Position numbers and translations under genes: made by a program. Shown piece by piece: positions 26,239 through 38,633 of a DNA stretch of 64,000 bases; position 1 is the stretch's first letter; each line of letters opens with the position of its first letter. The stretch covers positions 43,849 through 107,848 of the forward strand of contig JADNRX010000180.1 of the NCBI GenBank assembly GCA_015501595.1, written 5' to 3'. Source of the DNA: Hymenopellis radicata (Eukaryota; Basidiomycota; Agaricomycetes; Agaricales; Physalacriaceae). The notes beneath the pieces are model-generated. The model saw nothing but the letters and a program-made list of their open reading frames with translations, searched no databases and was not told where the DNA came from.

Positions 26239-26563
26239 TTAACTGCAAAGAGACGGGGCGCGTGAGCATACACGCGTGAGTAAATTCAAAAGTAAGCAAC
26301 ACGTACTGCTGGCAGCGCGGATACATCGGAGACCGTCCGTAAGGGCAGTCCCGCTGGCATCTGCCGTTGTCGGTAACGACATTGTTGTGCGGAGGGATGA
26401 TGCGCGGGTCGCATGACTTGGGGAGGTCGCTGTACGACGCCTGGCGCGCATCGACGGCGGCTTTGAAGGCGTGATACGTCCGGCAGCGGACGATCTGCTT
26501 CGACGTGGGCTTGGTCGTGCCGCAGGCCTTGTAGCGGGTGGAAGTGTAGCTGATGAAACACAT
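26239..26563 (-). CDS. Small cysteine-containing protein, unknown
   Basis: Start ATG 26563 (MCFISYTSTRYKACGTTKPT). The frame runs about 85 codons with six or seven Cys (KACGTT, IVRCRTYH, KSCDPRI, GRCQRDCPYG, PRCQ). An intron with donor GTACGT and acceptor TTGCAG then leads almost at once to a stop at 26239. No signal peptide is evident. The regular Cys spacing and clean splice argue for a gene rather than chance, but I do not recognise it. A longer unspliced frame to 25994 is the alternative. Confidence 0.45.
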
Positions 26564-27024
26564 GATGTTGAAAAGGCAGGAGAGTGTTGTGTTGTCCGGC
26601 GGTTGCTGGAGAGACCAGAGAGAAAAAACGGACCGCCTTTTATACATGTCGCGATGCTGATGAAAATGCAAAGACGCCAAATGCCCTAACCCAGATCTGA
26701 GTCACAAAAGTTGCCTCGTGTAGTCGAATCCCTGCTGGAGGCATATGCCCAGTGCCCAGCAACGCCGCCCATCAATGCTGGTCCAACATGAGGCCTCGAG
26801 GACCACTGAAACAGTGCAAAGTTTGTCATCGCGGCCATGTGCATCTCCAAAGTAACCTATGCATGTAATTGCAAGCGAAAGCAACATAAGAGAAACGCGA
26901 CACAGCTGGCAGAAAACACACGTCCAAGAAGCAGCCCTTCGGTCTGGGTTTCAATACGAATAATCGATTGAATACAACAAGCCGATACTTGAGGCCGACA
27001 CGAGGAAAATTAAGAAATCTATGT
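26564..27024. other. Spacer between small Cys protein and RTC1
   Basis: About 460 bases. It probably holds the promoter of the gene at 26563 and the 3' end of RTC1. No supported gene; frames at 26702-27080 show no family likeness. Confidence 0.35.
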
Positions 27025-30000
27025 TTAATCGTCACGTTTACCGATCGCCGCCCAGCAGTAATGACCACAGCCAGCCGCACAAGGGTGTCCCATAAGATTA
27101 TCTGCGTTGCCTGAGGGCAAAGGGCGCTGTGTATCAGTCATCGAATCACCCAGCCCTAAGCCACTGATGGCTGAGCTGGCATCGTCGTCGTTCAAAGGCA
27201 ACGTGTTCGCGGTGCTGCGTGTCACGGATCTCCCCCGGTCATCGAAAGAAACGGGCGTAAACTTCCTCGGTAATTCCGTCATCGGACGCTGCATATAATA
27301 TCTCTGATAACAGAGATGGTGGCCCCCATGTGAACAAATGGAACATTGAAAAAGCAGCCCACGAACAGGCATGCGGCTGAAGAGTAGGTGAGATGTGGGG
27401 AGCAAGCATCGTGCAATGAGGCTACACACCAGATGCTGCATGTAATCGGCTGTCCCTTACAATTCGAACAGAGCCAGTAACCTCCGTTAGGATTACGCTC
27501 TGAAGCTCCGAGAGGAACGATTAGTGCTTTCCGGCAGCGACCACACGCCGTGTAAATTGTAGTCTCGAGCTAAGAAAAGATCAGATGGAGAAAAAAAAGA
27601 CATGAGTATAGATTATCTTCTTACCAACGTAGCTTCCCGTACTTCTTCCGTTTCACAATATTTACGAAGATACGCTGAACAGGTGTGTAAACGGAGCCGC
27701 GTTAGAATGTCTCGAAGGGAGTGAATTGATAGGCGATGGCAGAAGAAGCTGATCTCACCGATATACGCGTCGAGGAACGCGATGACGCGGCTCTTCTTTA
27801 CACGCAACTCCTTACCAGCCACTAAAGAAAGCATAGCGCACATTTGGATATCGCCCTGCGGAGCGATTGAAATGTTAACCAAGTTTTGACGCGTTTGGCG
27901 TACTCACATCATTCGCAAAGTCCTCAAGAGCCTCCCGAAGCGCATCCCATGCAAGGGTCCGGAATTTCTTCTCTTCCTCGACGATGAGATCGCGTCTACG
28001 GTCCGTAAGATCCGAAGGCTCGATAGGAAGCTCCATTTTCGCCGGCTCTTCGTCCAGCGCCAAATCCGAGACAGCGAGGCTTTTGTCCCGCGTGTGGGCG
28101 AGGTCTCGGATCGTCTCATCTGCCTTGAGGCTACCTTTAACAGGCGTCGAAGGCTCTCCAACTGTCACCGTCTTGATACTGCTGTGCGACGCCTTTCTCG
28201 TGACAGCACGAATACCCAAAGTCGCGGAGCCACCTGTAGAACCGCGACTTCTGGATTTGGACTTGTTCAACGACCCTCGACTTGATCTTTTCGAACTGGA
28301 TCTAGACGGGAGATGCGGGGAAGGTGATGGTCTCGGCGAGTATGGGTCACTATCCTCAGAATCTGTCGATCGGGGAGACGGTGATCCATCATCTTCTTCA
28401 TCATCGTCCTCATCCTCGTCAGTCGGATCTTCGTCCGGATTATCCGTCCGACTAACTAACCGTGATAAGGGACTAGGCTGAGCAGAGCGTGTCGCTGACA
28501 GCGTAGGAGAAACAAGAGAACGTAACATCACTTCTTCTTCTTCCGACTGCCCACCACCACCTTCTCCGTTCGCACTGCCAGAGGAATCTGAGTCGTCTAG
28601 AGCACCCTCTCCTACGTGACGAAGACTTCGATCTCCTCCAGGACTGGCACTGTGAATGGATACCGAAGTGCGTCGATATGCGGAAGGTCTTCTTCCTTGG
28701 CCAAGTGACGACGTGGGGGAATCCACAGATCCTCTACGCGACACCAAAGAAGATGGAATCTGAGTGCCAATTACAAGCGGACCTTGTCGAGGAGATGAAT
28801 GCATCGACGATGAGGGCGTAAGCATTCTTGACCCAGATGTACTCCGTTGTGGCTGATGTCCCAATTCCGACGACCTGCCAGGACTAGTTTTTTGCGCAGA
28901 GACACCATTGGTGGCGGGGAACGCGTAGTTCGCGGTGGTCGCCGTCGTCTCTTGTATCTGTGTCTGACCGGATGTCGTTTGCGACAACGTTGGGCGTGAG
29001 GTGGTTCAAGCTCTTTTTCCTCCGGGATTACATCGGAAAGTGATGCACCGACAAGTAGCCAAACCTGACCAGCATGACTTTTTCCGGCTTGGAAGGCGAG
29101 CTACACGAGAAGAATGAGGTGAGATGAGCGCGTTGTGAAACTCCGTAAACGAGCTACACCTACTTGGGCATTGACTGCACATAATTGTTGCCGGTCTGGT
29201 CCATCGAAGACGTATCCCTTGGCAAGCCTCGAAAACGCCTCCAGGTCGTCAAAATTATCGGGTGTGTTGTAAGTACCTGTCGTTTGCGATTCGGGAGTGT
29301 AACTGTGATCACCAAGGGCCTTAAGAGCTGCTCGTCTCTGCTCTGGCATTCTCTCCCGTTGCTCTGGAGGTCTGAGAGACTATTCAGCAAGCGAAAGCCT
29401 TTACACAATGGAAGGACCTACATATCGTCGTACGGTGCTTCCCAGAGTTGTTTCTGATCTGAGACAAACGCCAGAGATCCCGATGCCTCCCATGTCGCCG
29501 AGACGCGCGGGACGCTATCCAACGGTTTGCCCGAGTCGCGCAAATCAATCTGAGAGAACATGCCAGATGAGTGTTGAGTCCAAATGGCATGAGAATCTCC
29601 AAATGTCATTCCTATAGAAAAGTGCGCCCGGCTCCATCACCTCGAGAATATATACGAGGGTAGCCTATCACGTACCAGTCACACCACCTTCTACGGCGGA
29701 CCCTGTTACGGACCATTTTGCTATCCAGCCTCGACGAACGTCCCATATCTCGATCGGGTCGCCTATACTCGAGCTTGATAAGGAGGCTTTTCTATCATTA
29801 GCAGCGGTGAGCTCTATTGCGCTACCAGACCGGTGGAGTGGCGCATTCATGTCGGGATTAGATCCCGTTGTAAATTCTGAGTTGGAGACAATCGCGAGCT
29901 CGCAGTCGTAGCCTGGACGCCAGAGGACCTGTCTTACAGGGAACGAAGGATGTAGGGTGTACGCTGGCTTGTGGGGGATATGTGATGACAAGGATGGCCA

Positions 30001-31038
30001 TGTCAAGTCCCAGACTTTGACAGTACGGTCCAAACCACCGCTGACTATCCAACCAAGACCAACACTAGCTTCCGTGGTGCTGTGGGTTGCTGGCCTCCAA
30101 TCCAGAGCAGTGACCGGTGCTGTATGGGCGACTGGAACGCGATCGAGCTGACCGCGTTGAGCCATTTTCAAGTCCCATCTACAAAGGTTGAGCCAAATCG
30201 ACAACCCATATGCGTTACCGACCTATAAATGGTGCCGTTATCAAGACCAACCATGACTTGAAGCGGCTGAGAGCTCGTCGGGGAAAACACGAGGCTACGT
30301 ATTGTCGTTGGATAATGTATGCGGCTAATTGACCTCGAAAGATCTCTGATATCCTTATGTACGTCAACTTGGATGCCTTATCGTAAATAGGCAGACGCTT
30401 ACCCATATTCTCAAGTCTGCATCCGAGGACCCAGTAATGCAGTAATGCTGCACGATATGTGACACGGACAGCTTGTGGATGGATCGCGTATGGTCCTTGG
30501 TGCGTCGCTCGTACTTGGATCTGTTCAAGTCCCACATAATCAGCTCGCCATTGCGCGCACTCGTCAAGATTTTGTTGTTGAATTCTACTTTTTCATCAGC
30601 AACAAATGTCAACCGTTAAATTGGACAACACACGCCCGAATCCCCATGCAACATCTGTGCTAGCACTATCAATCTTGAGCCCACTGCCCTCCCATATGTT
30701 GCGAGAAGCTTCTGCGCGAAATCCGCCACGGCCTACGGCAGAAATGTGGTCGACATTGCGGGGCTCGTTCGGGGACAAGACGCGTACGACGCGCAGAGCT
30801 ATGCAGCAGCGTCAAGGTCGTCATTGTGGGTGAAATATAGACGATACTGACACTCTTTGCCGGCTACGGCGCACTGGGTGCCGTCCTCGTTGTTGCAGAT
30901 GGCGCCGCCGCCGCTGACGCAGGCTCTTGGAAGACGGACATTGCGGCTGGGCCCAACGAAACCGTGGGTGCGAGAGTCAGAGTAAATGTCCTGACCGATG
31001 AGAGCAGTCTGGATGCTCAGTTGAGGCAGCGCCATCAT
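27025..31038 (-). CDS. RTC1: SEA/GATOR2 complex subunit WDR24 (Rtc1/Sea2)
   Basis: WD40 beta-propeller protein of the vacuolar SEA (GATOR2) complex that tunes TORC1 to amino acids. Start near 31038; a first intron at the GKE codon joins CAVAGKES to LRVVRVLSPNEP. Propeller exons follow (NIWEGSGLKIDSAS, NGELIMWDLNRSKYERR, VAHTAPVTALDWRP, GLDRTVKVWDLTWP, VRQVLWRPGYDCELAIVSNS, IEIWDVRRGWIAKWSVTG). A long Ser/Asp/Glu-rich linker of about 330 residues comes next (27.9-29.0 kb). Then the alpha-solenoid GDIQMCAMLSLVAGKEL and a C-terminal zinc RING: ETTIYTACGRCRKAL, CSICSHGGHHLCYQRYYM, GHPCAAGCGHYCW. The RING pattern is diagnostic of WDR24. The precise last exon is uncertain. Confidence 0.9.
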
Positions 31039-31167
31039 GCCATGGTGGATAAAGAGAAAGAGCTACTGTCCGGGCCGGTAGTAGCCGAAGGTCCGAATTA
31101 TATATGCCTACTAGTACTACGGCCACACAACATATATGCTAAATAAATAATGCTAATCGTCGTGTCC

Positions 31168-31829
31168 TCATAGTAGGAGTATTGGCAGTCCACCCAGCAA
31201 GCACATCACCAAAGCTGCTATGACTCCTGTGAGCCCTTGTAGCCCCGTCTTCGAGATAAGCAATGGCGACACGGCATTTGAGGCGGCAAGCGTAGTAGTA
31301 ACACTGAACTTTGCAGTGTAATCACTGTATGCCATGATCGATCCGGTACCAGTGGCAGTGGTTGGTGTTGTCGTGGGGAAGGTGGGGGTAAAAAACGCAT
31401 CTATCACCGTCTCCTGGCCAGCAACGGTAGTGGTATAGTAGTATTCAATGGGTGCATGAGGTGTACCAGTCGTAGCTGCGGGAGCTCCGACAGGACCACC
31501 TACAGCTGTGGTGGCCGTTGTGGTTTCCGCGCCAACAGGGAGGGTAGTTGTAGTCCTTGTATTAGTGGTCCCGGTAAGAGTCCTCCTGAAACCATTGTGA
31601 GTGCCCTGGCACAGGTAGTATGAAATGAACAGACAGTGTTTCTGTAACGACGTCTCCCAAGAGGTCCGTTGATACGACTTCAACAACAGTCTCTGCATTT
31701 CTAAAAGGTAGATGAGCATCGTCATCAACTGTATGGAATGATGGCGTACTCGTCGGTAGTTGTAAGTGTACGCTGGGCCTGTACACCGACGAAGAGCAGA
31801 CCGACGATGGCGATGATGAATGGACGCAT
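31168..31829 (-). CDS. Secreted Thr-rich, probably GPI-anchored surface protein
   Basis: Start ATG 31829 gives MRPFIIAIVGLLFVGVQAQ, a signal peptide. Exon 2 reads ETVVEVVSTDLLGDVVTETL, and the last exon has a Thr-rich stalk (TTNTRTTTTLPVGAETTT, APIEYYYTTTVAGQE, TPTFPTTTPTTATGTGS). It ends in a hydrophobic tail LQGLTGVIAALVMCLLGGLP directly before the stop, as expected for a GPI signal or a membrane anchor. Low-complexity cell-surface protein; no catalytic domain. The first intron borders are approximate. Its 5' end faces the MMTAG2 gene across 124 bases. Confidence 0.65.
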
Positions 31830-31953
31830 TGCTGAAGCGGCGTCAACTGTCCACTGTGCGACGTTTTGGAGCGCAGCAGAGGGTGATCGTGGGAATACGG
31901 CTTACTAGGACGAATCATATTTTTAGCCATGCTATTTCCAGTCAACGACAGCC

Positions 31954-32658
31954 ATGTTCGAACCTATCCGTGGCGGTACCCGTGGTGGCCAAGGCGAATT
32001 CAAGTGGTCAGACGTCTCTGCGGACAAAGACAGAGAGGTCTGTAATTATCTCAATACTTGGTTGTTTTCTCATTCTTTGCAGAATTATCTAGGTCACAGT
32101 ATCAATGCACCGACTGGACGATGGCAGAAGAACAAGGATATTCACTGGTACAATCGTGACAAGAAGGACACTGAAGCAGAACGCCGCGAAGAGATAAGGA
32201 AAGTCAAGGAGGCAGAGGCAGAGGCATTATCTCTCGCACTGTATGCATTATGTTACACGCTCATTTGGATGATGAACTAATTCGCTCGTTACAGTGGTTT
32301 TGCTCCCAGTGCCAAGGGACCAAGCGACGGCGAACCATCTGCTTCAGCGGTAAAAGACAAGGAGTCCGACCCAGCCAAGGAAGAGAAACGACGGAAGAAG
32401 GAGGAGAAACGAGCTCGGAAAGAGCAGAAACGCCTTGCTCGTGAGGAAAGACACGCTATTCGAGACAGAGACCGTTCTCGCTCGCGATCTCGCTCACCGC
32501 AGCCTCGCCTTCGGGAACGTAGAGACTATGACCATCGTCCCCGAGACGAGGCATACGAAGAAGAGGAACGAGAACGGGAGCGCCAAAGAGACCGTAGACG
32601 CTGGGATGACAATGCTCGGCGGAACGATCCTGGTGCGAGATGGGGACGAGAACGGTGA
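31954..32658 (+). CDS. MMTAG2-like (multiple myeloma tumour-associated protein 2) homologue
   Basis: Three exons. Start MFEPIRGGTRGGQGEFKWSD at 31954. The diagnostic block is split by the first intron: KWSDVSADKDRE then NYLGHSINAPTGRWQKNKD and IHWYNRDKK. The C-terminal half is highly charged, with KEEKRRKKEEKRARKEQKR and an RS-like stretch RDRDRSRSRSRSPQPRLRER, ending ARWGRER at 32658. Family members are small nuclear proteins of poorly known role; the RS-like tail suggests an association with RNA processing (inference). About 190 residues. Confidence 0.85.
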
Positions 32659-32983
32659 CATTGTATGTGCTTTCCTATTCAATCTTCATATCGAATAGCA
32701 TGAATGTCTTCAGCATGCCGATAAGTATTCAGTTCTTCTAGTCTTAGTCTACGTATCCTGCGCGGTCTAGGACAGGTTAAATGCTTAACTGATAATAAAC
32801 TTGTACCTATTTTGAGCATCTATCATTCAACCACTTCAAGCTTGTTCTCAAGCTTGTCAAGTCTGCCCAGGGGAGACTACACTTCATTGGGAATGCATGG
32901 ACGCCGTCAAACTAAATAGCACTACATAACTTACCCAGGTACACATACTCTGTATAAGTCCGCAAGCAATGGTCGTTACAGTA
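32659..32983. other. Spacer between convergent genes
   Basis: About 325 bases between the MMTAG2-like stop and the DUF6534-like stop. AATAAA-like sequence (ataataaac) near 32790. No gene. Confidence 0.35.
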
Positions 32984-34432
32984 TCACAACACTCGTTGTT
33001 TCTGATCCCATTGAACATGAGCAGAGCCGTCCCGTTCAACGTCTGCCAGTTCAATGTCATGCGAGTCCTTTACGCGGTCGCGGTCGCGTTCGCGATCGCG
33101 ATGGGCGTCGTCCGTTAACATCGTAGTCGTCGTAACTCCCACTCTAATAACCCCAATCGGGCCCTCGGTGGCTTGGTCACGAAGCGCGGTGGCGAACGAG
33201 GCATGGTCGGTGCTGTCGAGCACCCGCCGAAGCGACGTCCGAGTCAGAAGAGTCGACATGACAGTAATCGTATACACTCTTGATATGGAGAACTGCGGTA
33301 GAAGGCTACACAAAAAAGGGTTAAACATCCTTCAAAGTGGCGGCGACGTGAAGGATGCTCACTGGTAGGCGGTGTCTTGCAAGGGTAAGAACTAGATATC
33401 GATCATTCAACGGGGACATCGGCCATCTCGAGGAATGCCTACCAATACCAAGTTGAGCATAGCGACTAGCGCCGTCAACGCGCTTGTCTCCATTGTAAGC
33501 TGTATAAGGCGAAAGATGACTAGAAAAGCAAGTTGGGGGAAAATTTCCAACTCTAAAGGCTAGTTACTCACCGGTATCCGTTTTCTTGAAGGACGTCCTC
33601 GACCGAAGGAGAAAGAAACTCAGGACGGCGGCAATGGCAAGGTCAGCAACACTGGTTGATATTAACCACAGCGTGATGGGTATCTTGAATTCACCAAGCG
33701 TGCTAAACCTCTTGAAGGCGACGAAGGATCCCGATACGCTGACAGTCAACTTGAGCTGCAATCCGATAAACATGCAATCCGACCTACGCTAGACCCGAGC
33801 CGAATGAAAAGAGCACCACTAAAATGTGTGTATAGAGCGTGAGCAAGATTGGAGGCGAACCACAGCTCCGCGACCTACGGAGTGACAGCACTATGACCAC
33901 AATGGGCGACTGCGTAATTCTCCAGCATCTGGGGGAGGTGGGAATGCTCGTTAGCAAACCGAAAGCGACGCGCTTTCATTACCGACGGGCGCACCTCATG
34001 AGGAAGAAGATCTGTGCAATGAAGCCGACGAGAGCTGTGAAGCCGGGTTCGAGCCACATTGTCCATTCCTGCAGATCGAAGAACTCGTATACGCCGTAGT
34101 GCTGCACCGAGGCGCGGTAAAGAACGTGGCTGTAAACGAAAACGCCCAATCTGCTTTATTATAATTTCGAAGGAAAACCTCGCTTGGACTTACAAGTCAG
34201 TTCCGCCGAGGACGAGGTTGAAGAGCAGCAGCAGCGAGACGATGGCGCGGTTGAACTTGGAATCGTCGTCGAAATGCATGCGGTAGTAGTCGATCATTTG
34301 CGCGAGGATGAACCCTAGGAGGAGCTGCTGAATCCATGTGCCAGTAATGAGAGGACCAAATGTCTGCTCAATCACGTCTTGAGGCGGATTCGAGTTGGCG
34401 GACATGATTAGTAGGGTTGTGGCATCGGACAC
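32984..34432 (-). CDS. DUF6534-type seven-helix membrane protein
   Basis: Member of a basidiomycete-expanded membrane family. Start at 34432 or, more likely, at the second Met (34405, MSANSNPPQDVIEQTFGPLI). Helices include LLLGFILAQMIDYYRMHF, AIVSLLLLFNLVLGGTD, IPITLWLISTSVADLAIAAV and METSALTALVAMLNLV. The end of the membrane region reads VYTITVMSTLLTRTSLRRVL, a family-typical block. A polar tail follows (DAHRDRERDRDRVKDSHDIE) to the stop at 32984. Exon order and helix pattern fit the family. Function is unknown. It is divergent from the P450 gene. Confidence 0.8.
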
Positions 34433-35208
34433 CCCGCGCCACTATATATGTGTCGTCAATAGCTGTAGCCGCCCAAACACGTGTTGCCGAGAGGAGATGG
34501 GAGAGCACTGGTATCGTAACGTATTCTAGGAATCGGTGGGTTGACGTTTGGAATAAAGTTTTTTGGCCGGAGTCACCATCGTTACTTTCTATTGAACCTG
34601 TGTGATTGTTGAGGTACATGCCATAATGATAAACATTTGGGGTTAACGGCGAACAAGAAAATCTGCTATAGCCAATCAGCGGTTCGCGGCGCATTCCAGA
34701 GCATGTGCAGAAGATCAGACGTCCAGAGAAAGTAATAAGCCTTAGCGAGTGAGTCCATACAAGCGCCAGCGGCCAACCATAGCCAAGGCTCGAAATCAAC
34801 GAAATCGATGCGGCATTGACCAGTTCATGACAAGATAGGTTGGATTTGGCGACAATGACAATGGCCGCGACATAAATCGTTAGCCTCTGTTACGAGAGCG
34901 AAGAAAGGTGAATGCAAGTGAGCCTGCTGAGTATGTGAGCCAATGAGGGACGAAAAGAAAGTAAGGGCATGTGGCACGAGGATTACTCCTTTTGGACGCT
35001 TGCATGTTATGATCAAACCTCGAAATCTTCTAGTTGGCTCCCCTGTGTTCAGAGTTCCCCCTTCTAGCCTGGCGGAGGTCCTGTGAGCTGCCACCAATAG
35101 TCCGTAAGCGCAGGGATGATAAGATCATGCACGATGCCGTATAACTAAGTAGTAACACAACACCTGTCAATCCACGTTCTCTACCGTCGTCTTGGACGAT
35201 AACTTGGG
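34433..35208. other. Divergent promoter region, DUF6534 gene and P450
   Basis: About 775 bases between divergent starts. No supported gene; frames here have no recognisable domain. Confidence 0.35.
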
Positions 35209-37453
35209 ATGGACAGTCTCTCTGCGCACTATGAGCAGCTTCTGGCGTGGGCTCCGAGGAACCGTGCTCTGTTTACGGCCGACATCTTGATGCTTCTGGT
35301 TGCAATTGTCGCCACCGTCAAGTTATACTCGAAGCGCTCCAGAAACCCAATGGGCTACCCTCTTCCGCCGGGCCGAAGCAGAGCATCATACCGCTCGTAG
35401 GAAACATTCCTGACATGCCCGCCAAGGACGGTAAGTGGCGTTCAAATCACCGGATGCGGCCGTTTCTCAAGTTCATATACTTAGAATGGTTCCAATTCAC
35501 GGAATGGGGGAAACAATACGGTGAGAAGAGCGGTTGCAAAGGGTTTCTTTCTCTTATGTTCACTCGAGGTCCGCTTGTTATGCTGAACATCATGGGCCAG
35601 AAGATGTGCATCATCAACAGCGCGAAAGCCGCGACCGATCTGCTGGACAACAAGTCAGCCATCTACTCTGATAGGCCGCCTATGCTCATGGTCAAGGAAT
35701 TGATGGGTTGGGACTTCAACATGGGGTTTCAGAGCTACAACGCGGAGTACAAGAAAAGCCGTAAACTTTTCCACCACGGATTCAACCCGCGCGCTTCTGA
35801 CACATACCAGCCTATCCAAACTGTGCGGTACTCTGGGCAAGTGTAATCTATTCATACTAACGGCTTCTCGTAGAGGGAGAACACCCTACTACTTGCCAAG
35901 CTCCTTCAAAGTCCCGAAAACTTCGACGAACACCTCCGAGTGTGAGTTTTGTTTGTCCAGAGCCCCCGTCCCGCAGATAACTCACGCTTTGACAGGACGA
36001 CGGGTGCCGTTATCATGATGATTGGTACGCCTCCAAGTCCAGCGGTATACGCTCTTCTCTCAAATGTGTCCTTGAAGCTTTCGGCTACCAAACGGAGGAG
36101 AACGACGAGTTTGTCCGGATCGCCGAGGAGGCTCAATTGGCCATGGTTTCTGCTGCGCGGCCGGGCCAGTACCTGGTCGACTTTATTCCCATTCTGAAGT
36201 ACGTGCCGGAGTGGTTCCCGGGTGCCGGTTTCAAGCGGACTGCCCGCGAGGGTTGGGAGCTTGCGCAGGACTTGCAGAATAAGCCGTATGCGTGGGCGAA
36301 GCAGCGGTTGGATGAAGGCAAAGCCCGCCCTAGTTTCTTCACCGCTCTCATGGAGGCGAAAGGATTAGCGACAGACGACCCTGAAGAAGAGCAAAGGATT
36401 ATCAAGAAGGCGTCAGCGGTCATGTATGCAAGTACGGTGTCCTCTTTTCTACGTGGAGCGTCCGATTAATGGCTCGTGCTTAGCTGGGGCCGATACAATC
36501 CTCGCCTCTATCCTGACCTTCTTTTTGGGCATGCTCTACTCGCCCCATGTCCAGCAGAAAGCACAGGAGGAGATTTCTCGCGTCATAGGTAATGACCGTC
36601 TTCCAACGTTCTCTGACAGGGACTCGTTGCCATACATCAACTGTATTGTAAAAGGTATATTATTTCGTCCCTTTTGTGTCGACTGGGCGTGCTCACACTT
36701 CGATAGAGACGTATCGATGGGAACAAGGTTGGTCTCACGTTTACATTGCGAGCTTGTTGAAGCTCAATGTCTCCCTTAGTTATCCCTCTCGGCGTGCCCC
36801 ATCGTTTGATGAAGGATGATGTAAGCCACGCTCTCGCGCTTCTAGCCAAAGACGCTGTCTGATATGACTTTCCAGGTCTACGAGGGCTACTTCATCCCTG
36901 AGGGTACGTACACATGAACTTGGTTATCGAAGAGTTGTTTAGCGTCCTGAAATAGGAACGACAATGATAGTCAACCAATGGGGCATCGTAAGGTTTTGCT
37001 TATGTCCTTGAACTTCTGTATTGATCAAGTCCTAGTCGCACGACGAAACGATGTATCCCGATCCCATGGCTTTTAAACCCGAACGCTTTATGAATGCACC
37101 GGATGTGAAAGACGGTGGACCGCGTGAACCAAACACTATCGCGTTCGGCTGGGTAGGCTTCGGCTGTGGCGTACTTCCAAGTATGTGACTCATTGAAACC
37201 ATAGGGCCGTCGTATCTGTCCGGGTCGCTTCCTTGCGGAGAACTCTTTGTGGCTGCACATCGCTACGACGTTGGCGTGCTTTAACATTTCTCCCGTTGTC
37301 GGCGCCGATGGCAATCCGCTCATTCCCCCAAGAGATTACACGTCAGGTCTGGCAAGTCGGCCCAAGCCTTTCCCGTGCAATATCAAACCCAGGAATACTA
37401 ACGTTGTGGAGTTGATAAAACACAGTGTGGCGGGGCTTGAGGAGCTTCATTAA
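35209..37453 (+). CDS. Cytochrome P450 monooxygenase, one frame slip
   Basis: Haem-thiolate monooxygenase anchored by an N-terminal helix (RALFTADILMLLVAIVATVK). Order: PPG hinge, IIPLVGNIPDMPAKD, LLDNKSAIYSDRPPMLM, ELMGWDFNMGFQSYN, SRKLFHHGFNP, I-helix TGADTILASILTFFLGML, ExxR as ETYRWEQ near 36705, PERFMNAPDV and haem loop FGWGRRICPGRF split by an intron near 37155. The end is stop 37453. More than ten short introns. The hinge PPG-PKQS is broken: at 35370-35374 GGGCC needs one more base to stay in frame. Resembles CYP5144/5150-type fungal P450s. Substrate unknown. Confidence 0.85.
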
Positions 37454-37866
37454 ATGTCATATTAGCACGATTCCCGGTCAGTTTCCTTCTGCGTAGCTTT
37501 GTAAACGTTCTTGTTATACTGTCGGCCGACTAGTATGCGCAGTCAGTGTTCAAAGCGTCCTGGTGTTGATCGTTGAATTGCACGCCGCCTGCGTAGCTCA
37601 TGGATCTCGCAGAACGGTTTGTGAAAATGAAGCACCCGAGTTGCCTTTCGCTCGAGCAAGTAATTCTCCCAATAGACTCTGCGGGGTAACAAATGTCTGG
37701 CTCCCAGTCTACCCCTGCAGGACCATTTGACTACTCTTGTGGTAGCATTCACTGGCCATCGTTACTACTTAGGTATGACTGCTGTCTCAGCCTGTCTACA
37801 TGTACTAGAATGCTTGTGAATTCAAGGTCTCTTCGAGTGTTCTTGGAGGGGTATTCCAATGCTCCT
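37454..37866. other. Spacer between P450 and the next minus-strand frame
   Basis: About 410 bases. The plus-strand frame 37693-37890 has no recognisable features. Nothing supported. Confidence 0.35.
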
Positions 37867-38430
37867 TTAGGGCTTACAGCATTCTATTAGTTTGCCAGTC
37901 ACTTCAAGGTCTCCCACAGGCAGGATCATATTCTCTCGAAGCTCCTGCAAGTCACGCGTGGCGTAGTTAACGAAATGAATTGAGCTGACTTCCGAAGCAT
38001 TATCACCAACAACGCAGTCCACTCCTTCCCTTGACTGACTGTCAGTTTGGACACGCGATTTGCCCTTCCTGTCTTTCGATTTCCACTTGAGCGGTATCCT
38101 GAGCTCTGGCGCGTTGGCGCTGAATAGTCTGCTCTTGGAGTTGACATCAACGTGACGAGGACGCGAACCCGCTCCGCCACGTCCACCATAGCGGACCACT
38201 TTCGGTTTCTCTGCGCTAGATCGGCGGCTCGAAGCGGACGAGGCTGACGTGGTTGTAGAAGTGAGACGAGGTCTGGCAGAGGACGTAGATGGACCGGGTT
38301 CACCAAGTTTGGGAAGGTCCTTTGCTAGAGGTGGCGGAGGATATGTATTTGTTTCTGATAGAGAAGGAAGAGATGGTTTGCTGATAATCGAAGGAGCTCG
38401 ACACTGAGAGTTCCATGATCCTACAGGCAC
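37867..38430 (-). CDS. Ser/Pro-rich basic protein fragment, unknown
   Basis: A 180-codon open frame rich in Ser, Pro, Arg and Lys (PLAKDLPKLGEPGPSTSSA, TSTTTSASSASSRRSSAEK, VRYGGRGGAGSRPRHVD, LKWKSKDRKGKSRVQ) with a more ordered end VSSIHFVNYATRDLQELREN and VGDLEVTGKLIECCKP. Upstream, one frame away, lies protein-like NAHDDGRLLYFTEDEC (about 38440-38480); one extra C near 38430 would fuse the two. Probably a disordered regulatory protein whose 5' end I cannot place. No family recognised. Confidence 0.4.
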   Translation of the reverse strand: MPVGSWNSQCRAPSIISKPSLPSLSETNTYPPPPLAKDLPKLGEPGPSTSSARPRLTSTTTSASSASSRRSSAEKPKVVRYGGRGGAGSRPRHVDVNSKSRLFSANAPELRIPLKWKSKDRKGKSRVQTDSQSREGVDCVVGDNASEVSSIHFVNYATRDLQELRENMILPVGDLEVTGKLIECCKP

Positions 38431-38633
38431 TCATCTTCCGTGAAATAGAGTAAGCGCCCATCGTCATGAGCATTGAGCGCTGTTGAGCAGTCATCCCGAA
38501 ATGCCCGCGATCGTGGAAGAGCACGATCCTTTACGGCATTCTTGACTAAAAGCACCGGTATGCTAGCAGGGACGTGGGAAAGCTGGTGGTTGGCTTTCTA
38601 CATCCATCTTCCGTCAGTGGCAGCAGTGCTGGT

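Noticed and set aside
27984..28481. 165-codon plus-strand open frame
   Set aside because: Antisense of the Ser/Asp-rich linker of RTC1, where biased codons keep the other strand open.
30515..30545. Second GTTCAAGTCCCA stretch resembling a tRNA T arm
   Set aside because: Inside a WD40 exon of RTC1 and without a cloverleaf.
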